Part shown: positions 5,681-10,211 of the stretch, piece by piece
Layout of the letters: each line of letters starts with the position of its first letter
How positions within the stretch are numbered: the first letter of the stretch is position 1
NCBI GenBank assembly: GCA_044346445.1
Contig: JBIIZD010000092.1
Coordinates: forward strand, 1-10,211
DNA length: 10,211 nt
Reading direction: 5' to 3'
Origin: CAISGS01 sp044346445
GTDB lineage: Bacteria > Pseudomonadota > Alphaproteobacteria > Caulobacterales > Caulobacteraceae
Position numbers and translations under genes: made by a program
Notes under the pieces: generated by a model
What the model was told of the DNA's origin: nothing
Databases searched by the model: none
Seen by the model: only the letters and a program-made list of their open reading frames with translations

Positions 5681-6766
5681 CTAGATCAGTTCGACATCGA
5701 CATGGTGACGGGCCTTGATCAGGTCATAGCGCGCTGGAATGGCCAAGGGCGGCATGTCGATCATGCGTTGGACCGCAAGCCGCGCCCGCGCTGCTATATC
5801 GGCCTCAACCCTGACCTCGTAGCGGTCATACAGCAGGGCCTCGTAAATATTCTCAAGGCTTATGCGTTTCATGTGCGGGCAAAGATTGCAGGGGCGAATA
5901 AACTCTGTTTCCGGTGCGTCGCAAGCGACATTGTCGGCCATTGAGCACTCGGTGATCAGCACGACCTGCTTGGGCTTACGCTGCATGACAAAGTCAGACA
6001 TGGCCGCAGTCGATCCGGCAAAGTCCGAGACTTCCAAGACCTCGGCCGGGCATTCGGGATGGGCCAGAATCTGGGCCTGGGGATAGGCGGCCTTCAGCTC
6101 CAGAATATCGTCTGCGGTGAAGCGCTCATGCACCTCGCAGCGGCCCTGCCAGGCAATGATCTTGATGTCGGTCTGGCGCGCCACATTGCGGGCTAAGAAC
6201 TCGTCCGGGATCAGAATGACGCGATCAACGCCCCATTCGCGCGCAGCCTGTTCAACCACCTGAACCGCATTGGCCGAGGTGCAACAAATATCGGTCTCTG
6301 CCTTAACATCGGCGGTCGTGTTCACATAGGTGACGACCGGTATGCCAGGATAACGCTGCTTGATCAGCCGCACATCCGCGCCAGTGATAGAGGAGGCCAA
6401 GGAGCAACCCGCCAAAAGATCCGGGATCAGGACCGTCTTGTCGGGCGCTAGAATTTTAGAGGTTTCGGCCATGAAATGCACACCTGCCTGCACAATGATC
6501 TTGGCATCGCAACGCGCAGCTTCACGGGCCAAGGCCAAGCTGTCGCCGACAAAATCACCGACCCCGTGAAATATTTCCGGCATCATGTAATTATGCGCCA
6601 GAATAACGGCGTTCTTTTCAGCCTTGAGTGTATTGATCGCGGCAATCAGGGGCGCTTGCAGGCGCCATTCCAGCGGCGTGACCCGCGTCTTGACCTTTTC
6701 CCATAGGGGACGGGTCTGGGCCTCGACCTCAGGGGTGAATTCAAAACTGGCAAATCCGTCAGCCAT
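5681..6766 (-). CDS. nadA: Quinolinate synthase A
   Basis: NadA condenses iminoaspartate with dihydroxyacetone phosphate to quinolinate using an oxygen-sensitive [4Fe-4S] cluster. The 361-residue protein has three homologous domains with ILAHNYMMPEIFHGVGDFVGD (about 55-75), AGVHFMAET (94-102), VTYVNTTADVKA (145-156) and ITECSMADN (271-279). Likely cluster ligands are Cys121 (AGCSLA), Cys210 (WQGRCEVH) and a cysteine of CNLC (293 or 296). The start ATG 6764-6766 is preceded by TGAGGA at a normal distance. It is the first gene of nadABC, with nadB 6 bases downstream. Palindromes centred 36 and 105 bases upstream of the ATG suggest repression when NAD is plentiful (inferred). Confidence 0.96.
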   Translation of the reverse strand: MADGFASFEFTPEVEAQTRPLWEKVKTRVTPLEWRLQAPLIAAINTLKAEKNAVILAHNYMMPEIFHGVGDFVGDSLALAREAARCDAKIIVQAGVHFMAETSKILAPDKTVLIPDLLAGCSLASSITGADVRLIKQRYPGIPVVTYVNTTADVKAETDICCTSANAVQVVEQAAREWGVDRVILIPDEFLARNVARQTDIKIIAWQGRCEVHERFTADDILELKAAYPQAQILAHPECPAEVLEVSDFAGSTAAMSDFVMQRKPKQVVLITECSMADNVACDAPETEFIRPCNLCPHMKRISLENIYEALLYDRYEVRVEADIAARARLAVQRMIDMPPLAIPARYDLIKARHHVDVELI

Positions 6767-6790
6767 GGTCAGTCCTCAATCCCGGTCAGG

Positions 6791-6813
6791 CTTATGCTCA
6801 AAATGAGCATTAC
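6791..6813. promoter_or_regulatory. Operator-like palindrome 1 of the nad operon
   Basis: The core ATGCTCAAAATGAGCAT (6794-6810) is a perfect inverted repeat of 7 bp around AAA, with flanks CTT and TAC. It lies 24 bases upstream of the nadA start codon, where a repressor would block the promoter or early transcription. A near-copy occurs at 6860-6882. From memory, NadQ-type repressors of alphaproteobacterial nadABC bind TGCTCA-N3-TGAGCA-like palindromes; I could not check this. Confidence 0.65.
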
Positions 6814-6859
6814 AAAGCCCCGAAAAAGCGCCGACCGCGAGGTGCTGCCGACGTTAACC

Positions 6860-6882
6860 CTTTTGCTTGATTTGAGCATAAG
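6860..6882. promoter_or_regulatory. Operator-like palindrome 2 of the nad operon
   Basis: Read on the minus strand, the site begins CTTATGCTCAAA, the same 12 bases as site 1, and continues TCAAGCA, giving TGCTCA-N3-CAAGCA. It is a degraded version of the same palindrome, centred 69 bp from site 1. Two sites of shared sequence at one promoter argue for a real operator pair, perhaps with looping. It is about 160 bases from dps, so control of dps is less likely. Confidence 0.55.
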
Positions 6883-6990
6883 GGACGGACTTGTCATAAA
6901 CCTCTCTCAAGCGGGATGAAAGGGTTTTTCTCCAAAATTGCGTCACGATTGTTTGAAAACATTGTTTCCGGCCGCGCAATAGGTCTTGGT

Positions 6991-7018
6991 CTTGGTTCGT
7001 GCCGTCCCCACCTATAGT
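6991..7018 (+). promoter_or_regulatory. Candidate dps promoter
   Basis: TATAGT (7013-7018) is a good -10 box 22 bases before the dps ATG. CTTGGT/TTGGTT (6991-6997) lies 15-16 bases upstream as a weak -35. A direct repeat ATTGTTT (6948-6954 and 6961-6967, 13-bp spacing) further upstream could bind a stress or iron regulator. No clear OxyR or Fur site is recognisable. The call rests mainly on the -10 and its position. Confidence 0.4.
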
Positions 7019-7040
7019 CGTAAGCTTAAGGAGATCATCC

Positions 7041-7532
7041 ATGTCATCATCCCTGTCCACTATTCCCGGCAAGAGCCTAACGGCGTCCAGTCGCGCTGAG
7101 ATTGCTGCGGGGCTGAAAGCCTTGTTAGCGGATACGTTTTCTCTCTATCTGAAAACCCACGGCTATCATTGGAATGTCCGCGGCCCCAATTTTGCGTCTC
7201 TGCATGGGCTTTTCAGTGATCAGTATAACGAAATGTGGTTGGCCATCGACACCCTGGCCGAGCGCATCCGATCACTTGGCGAAATTGCGCCCCAGGGCCA
7301 TGGCGCCTTTGGCAATTTGACGGCTATTCGTGACGGTAATGGTGAAAAGGACTGGGAGGCCATGGTCAGCGAGCTTAAGGCCGACCAGGATATTGTGATT
7401 GCAACGGCACGGAGCGCTTTTCCCGCAGCGGAACTGGCCGGTGACCAGGCGACCATGGACCTGATCACCCAAAGGCTAAACGCACACGAAACCCATGCCT
7501 GGATGCTTCGCGCGACGCTTGGCGAAACCTAG
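7041..7532 (+). CDS. dps: Dps-family ferritin-like DNA-protecting protein
   Basis: Dps forms dodecamers that oxidise and store iron, and often bind DNA, under starvation or peroxide stress. The 163-residue protein has the hallmark THGYHWNVRGPNFASLHGLF (39-58) and AIDTLAERIRSLG (68-80). By family alignment the inter-subunit ferroxidase ligands are His43, His55, Asp70 and Glu74. The position four after His55, often Asp or Glu, is Ser59 with Asp60 next to it. The N-terminus is short and only lightly charged, so DNA binding through a lysine-rich tail is not obvious. The ATG at 7041 has a strong AAGGAG 7-8 bases upstream; an earlier in-frame GTG at 6999 lies in the promoter and is not used. It is divergent from nadA and its stop is 6 bases from the convergent ELM1-like gene. 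Confidence 0.93.
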   Translation: MSSSLSTIPGKSLTASSRAEIAAGLKALLADTFSLYLKTHGYHWNVRGPNFASLHGLFSDQYNEMWLAIDTLAERIRSLGEIAPQGHGAFGNLTAIRDGNGEKDWEAMVSELKADQDIVIATARSAFPAAELAGDQATMDLITQRLNAHETHAWMLRATLGET

Positions 7533-7538
7533 CCGCTT

Positions 7539-8567
7539 TTAGGATCTGGGGGCCGCCAGTCGTTCGAGAATAACGGCGGCGGCCCTTTGGGTCTCGCGCA
7601 CCGGCTCATAGGACCACCCCCGCAGCAGGCCGTCGAAAGGCCTTGTCGCGCCCAGTCCTTCCAGCGCCGAATGAAACAGGCCAAATTTCAGGCTGCTGCC
7701 ATCCATTTTCAGAATAAAGACGGGCTTGCCCGTAGATGCTGCCTCGGTCGCCATATTGGTCGAGTCTTCGGTGACTAAAATATGATCCGCCGCGCCCAGG
7801 AAGGCGAAATAGGGGTTTTCCCCGGTGCCATCCCAGATCAGGCCGGGCAGGTGGCGCAGGCGGGCTGTGAGCAGGGCGCGCGCCTTGTCCGGTGTACGGC
7901 GCGAAAAGGTCATCATCAGGCTACCGCCCGCAAGGCCAATCGCATCCTCAATCGCATGGGCCATGGCCGAGGCGCGTTCTGGGCTGAGATCAAAAGCCTT
8001 GGAGCGCCCCCCGATCAGGACCGCAACTCTTGGATGGGGCAGGGGATCAATTTGGTCAGAAAACCGCACCAACTCGCTGGCAAGCCTTTGCGGCGTGACC
8101 CGGTGCGGCGAGCCAAGAATAGAAAACACATTTTCACCGGTCAGCCGGTCATGCTTGGGCGGGACAACCAGATCAAAGCTGTTCAGGGGCAGGCGCGGGT
8201 CTTGAATCTGCACGACAAAGGTCTTGCCAGCCGACCAGGCCCGCATACGAACCGATAGGGCAAGGGTGGCTCGGCCCGCCGCGATCCAGACATCTGGCCA
8301 TGGCGGAGTAATCTTACAGCCAGGCTCGATCCAGCGGCGCGGCAATAGGTTCAACACGGCTGGAAGTCGGCCAATATTGCCCTTCCAGACCACGGTCTTT
8401 GACACGATTTGCGCCTGACGTCCTGCGGTCTCGCTCGCGCTGGCCAGAGCCTCGGCTAGACCGACGGCCTGGGTCTGGATACCAGCCCGTCCGTCCGAAA
8501 CGGCCCAGATAACAAGGGGTTGGCTTGGGTGGGAAGGCGTCGCCGCTTGCGCCCTAGACCCACTCAA
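7539..8567 (-). CDS. ELM1/DUF1022 family protein (mitochondrial-fission ELM1-like), function unknown in bacteria
   Basis: The 342-residue protein matches the ELM1-like/DUF1022 (PF06258) family. VIWAVSDGRAGIQTQAVGLAEAL lies at about 19-41, followed by VQIQDPR (119-125), FDLVVPPKHD (131-140), LIGGRSK (184-190), MTFSRRT (219-225) and LVTEDSTNMATEAASTGKPV (264-283). The C-terminal half resembles the nucleotide-sugar-binding half of GT-B glycosyltransferases, which suggests but does not prove a glycosyltransferase-like role; plant ELM1 acts in mitochondrial fission. No signal peptide or membrane segment is seen. The only possible start upstream of the conserved N-terminus is TTG 8565-8567, because a TGA lies two codons before it. 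That start lies inside the end of greA (14-base overlap) with GAGG about 8 bases upstream, implying coupling to greA. Confidence 0.85.
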   Translation of the reverse strand: MSGSRAQAATPSHPSQPLVIWAVSDGRAGIQTQAVGLAEALASASETAGRQAQIVSKTVVWKGNIGRLPAVLNLLPRRWIEPGCKITPPWPDVWIAAGRATLALSVRMRAWSAGKTFVVQIQDPRLPLNSFDLVVPPKHDRLTGENVFSILGSPHRVTPQRLASELVRFSDQIDPLPHPRVAVLIGGRSKAFDLSPERASAMAHAIEDAIGLAGGSLMMTFSRRTPDKARALLTARLRHLPGLIWDGTGENPYFAFLGAADHILVTEDSTNMATEAASTGKPVFILKMDGSSLKFGLFHSALEGLGATRPFDGLLRGWSYEPVRETQRAAAVILERLAAPRS

Positions 8568-9027
8568 CCTTCATCACCTCATAGGCCTTTACACCGCCGG
8601 GCGTGATCACTTCGAGAATGTCGCCGACTTCCTTGCCAATCATGACCCGCGCGAGCGGCGCCGTGATCGAAATGCGGCCCATCTTCACATCGGCTTCGTG
8701 TTCGCCAACAATCTGATAGCGCGACTCTTCGTCGGTATCTTCGTCGACCAGGCTGACCGTGGCCCCAAACTTGACCTGTTTTCCAGACAGTTTGGACACG
8801 TCAATCACCTGAGCGCGGGCAATCTTGTCCTCGATCTCGGCAATCCGTCCCTCGATAAAGCCCTGGCGCTCCTTTGCAGCATGGTATTCTGCATTTTCGG
8901 ACAGGTCCCCATGGCTGCGCGCCTCAGAAATGGCCGCAATGACGCTGGGCCGTTCTTGGGTCTTCAAACGCTTCAATTCCGCGTCAAGGGCTTGGTAGCC
9001 CTCGGCGGTCATAGGCACTTTTTCCAT
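8554..9027 (-). CDS. greA: Transcription elongation factor GreA
   Basis: GreA enters the secondary channel of backtracked RNA polymerase and stimulates transcript cleavage. The 157-residue protein has the usual length and start MEKVPMTAEGYQ. An N-terminal antiparallel coiled coil (about 1-75) bears the tip motif GDLSENAEYHAAKERQ with the catalytic acids Asp41 and Glu44, followed by the FKBP-like C-terminal domain (GATVSLVDEDTDEE...TPGGVKAYEVMKVEWV). I chose ATG 9025-9027; the open frame extends to 9114, but those 29 residues are outside the family and overlap the promoter region. The ribosome-binding site is weak (GAG about 14 bases upstream). Downstream, the ELM1-like gene starts within its last codons. 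Confidence 0.96.
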   Translation of the reverse strand: MEKVPMTAEGYQALDAELKRLKTQERPSVIAAISEARSHGDLSENAEYHAAKERQGFIEGRIAEIEDKIARAQVIDVSKLSGKQVKFGATVSLVDEDTDEESRYQIVGEHEADVKMGRISITAPLARVMIGKEVGDILEVITPGGVKAYEVMKVEWV

Positions 9028-9099
9028 AACGGATTTTTGCTCAGGTACGCCCAAGAAAAAGGAAGGTTCCGACCGTGGGCCTTGTCGATCGGGGTGAAG

Positions 9100-9128
9100 C
9101 TTATAGTCCCCCATCCACTAAAACACAA
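9100..9128 (-). promoter_or_regulatory. Probable sigma70-type promoter of greA
   Basis: On the minus strand TTGTGT (9123-9128) and TATAAG (9100-9105) are separated by exactly 17 bases. Transcription would begin near 9093, giving a leader of about 66 bases before the greA ATG. The site lies in the 133-base gap after uvrD, so greA and the ELM1-like gene can be transcribed independently of uvrD. No clear uvrD terminator is visible in this gap. Confidence 0.6.
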
Positions 9129-9160
9129 GATGGGGCCGCTAAGCTGCGATAGGCCTTACG

Positions 9161-10211
9161 TCACCCAGCCTCAAGAAAGCTGTCGATAACCTTTTTCTCT
9201 CCGGCCTTGTCAAAGCTGACGGTTAGTTTGTTGCCCTCGACCAGCAAAACCTGACCATAGCCAAACTTTTGATGAAACACGCGCTCGCCGAGGTTAAAGC
9301 GGCTGGCCTTGGCCAGGTCAGAGTTGGCGACCAGTCGGCCTTGGCCTTCGATGATGGGGCTGCGCGTCTGGCCTGTTTGCGGCCGTTCGCGGCTGTTTTC
9401 CTGGGCCCGCCGCCAGCCGGGCGAGGTATAACCAGAGCCAAAGCTGGGGCTATCGTCCCAGCGACTGGTCGTCGGCTGCTGCATGCCGGGCCCGCCGCCA
9501 TAATAGCCGGTATCGCTGGCCGCCTCGACATGGGCGAGCGGCAATTCATCGACAAAGCGGCTGGGCAATTGCGAGGTCCAGCGGCCATAGACTTGGCGAT
9601 TGGCCACGAACGAGATCCGCGCCTGTTCGCGCGCGCGGGTTATGCCGACATAGGCAAGTCTGCGTTCTTCTTCGAGGCCCTTTTCGCCTTTTTCGTCCAT
9701 TGAGCGCTGCGACGGGAACACGCCTTCCTCCCAGCCCGGCAAGAAAACCAGCGGAAACTCCAGCCCCTTGGCCCCGTGCAGGGTCATGATCTGGATGGCG
9801 TCATCGCCTGCGCCCCGGTCCATATCCATAACCAGGGACACATGCTCCAGATACGATTGCAGGGTATCAAACGCGCTCATGGACTGGACAAGTTCTTTAA
9901 GATTATCCAGCCGCGTCTGGCTTTGCGGCCCCTTGTCGGCGCGCAGGGCGTCGGTATAGCCGCTTTCTTCGAGTATGGTTTCCAATAGGCGCTGATGGTC
10001 AGCCCCGACGCGTTCGTCGCGCCAGCGATCCATATCGCGGATAAAGGTTGAAAGCGCAGTGCGGGTACGGGCGGGCAGTTCGTCCGTGCTGATAATCTGG
10101 CGGGCCGCTGTCATGGCTGAAACCCCGGTCAGCCGGGCAATCTGCAAGAGCTTGGAGACCGACGTGTCGCCAATGCCGCGCTTTGGCGTATTGACGACCC
10201 GCTCAAACGCC
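9161..10211 (-). CDS. uvrD: UvrD/PcrA-type superfamily 1 DNA helicase, C-terminal part (5' end beyond window)
   Basis: The frame runs open to the right edge (visible N-terminal residues FERVVNTPKRGIGD), so about 349 C-terminal residues are seen and the ATPase Walker A domain is outside. Present are the 2B domain, the motif V region IQIMTLHGAKGLEFPLVFLP, GVFPSQRS, and motif VI EEERRLAYVGITRARE with the arginine that contacts ATP. A low-complexity Gly/Ser/Pro/Gln linker of roughly 90 residues leads to RFNLGERVFHQKFGYGQVLLV...KKVIDSFLEAG. That tail is the Tudor-like C-terminal domain by which PcrA/UvrD binds RNA polymerase. The enzyme unwinds DNA 3'-5' in excision and mismatch repair and in transcription-coupled repair. 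It is upstream of greA on the same strand. UvrD and PcrA naming cannot be separated here. Confidence 0.92.
   Translation of the reverse strand, partial: AFERVVNTPKRGIGDTSVSKLLQIARLTGVSAMTAARQIISTDELPARTRTALSTFIRDMDRWRDERVGADHQRLLETILEESGYTDALRADKGPQSQTRLDNLKELVQSMSAFDTLQSYLEHVSLVMDMDRGAGDDAIQIMTLHGAKGLEFPLVFLPGWEEGVFPSQRSMDEKGEKGLEEERRLAYVGITRAREQARISFVANRQVYGRWTSQLPSRFVDELPLAHVEAASDTGYYGGGPGMQQPTTSRWDDSPSFGSGYTSPGWRRAQENSRERPQTGQTRSPIIEGQGRLVANSDLAKASRFNLGERVFHQKFGYGQVLLVEGNKLTVSFDKAGEKKVIDSFLEAG

Noticed and set aside
5153..5944. 263-codon plus-strand frame spanning the nadA/nadB junction
   Set aside because: Antisense to two well-identified genes and without recognisable motifs.
1..10211. 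CRISPR arrays, tRNA or rRNA genes, phage, toxin-antitoxin or defence cassettes
   Set aside because: No regularly spaced repeats, cloverleaf-like RNA genes or recognisable defence proteins were found; apart from the IS remnant the content is core metabolism and housekeeping.

Overview
The window looks like chromosomal DNA from an alphaproteobacterium. It has fairly high GC, a tightly packed nadA-nadB-nadC operon, an ELM1-like (DUF1022) gene directly behind greA, and a TorF-family outer-membrane protein. I cannot name the genus; a Caulobacterales-like lineage is possible but unproven. Most of the window is core metabolism and housekeeping. The clearly accessory part is the first ~600 bases. I found no convincing undescribed multi-gene system.

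Left edge (1-~600): the 3' end of an IS3-family insertion sequence (IS407/IS51-like orfB) enters from the left. Its transposase carries an in-frame TGA at a conserved tryptophan position. The element ends near base 369 inside a TorF-like gene on the minus strand, leaving only that gene's first ~76 codons (370-596). Directly upstream is a second, intact TorF paralogue (762-1499), so this was a tandem pair of which one copy is broken. A strong intrinsic terminator (706-738) separates them.

1500-1945 has no gene. It holds the probable promoter of the intact torF gene with an 11-bp-spaced direct repeat, an isolated near-perfect palindrome at 1669-1685, and a weak terminator for the next gene. A short-chain dehydrogenase (1946-2749, minus) then diverges from queF (2849-3304, plus; queuosine pathway). 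queF converges on nadC with only 4 bases between stop codons.

3309-6766 (minus strand, read right to left) is nadA-nadB-nadC, the de novo aspartate-to-nicotinate-mononucleotide pathway: NadB makes iminoaspartate, NadA condenses it with DHAP to quinolinate, and NadC phosphoribosylates quinolinate. nadA and nadB are 6 bases apart, and nadB and nadC overlap as ATGA. Upstream of nadA lie two related palindromes (ATGCTCA-N3-TGAGCAT type) that look like operators for an NAD-responsive repressor such as NadQ.

dps (7041-7532, plus), a ferritin-like DNA-protecting protein, diverges from the nad operon and converges, 6 bases apart, on the ELM1-like gene (7539-8567, minus). That gene starts at TTG, overlaps the end of greA (8554-9027, minus) by 14 bases, and is probably translated by coupling to it. 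greA has a good sigma70-type promoter at 9100-9128. The window ends inside uvrD/pcrA (9161 to beyond 10211, minus), of which the C-terminal ~349 residues are visible.
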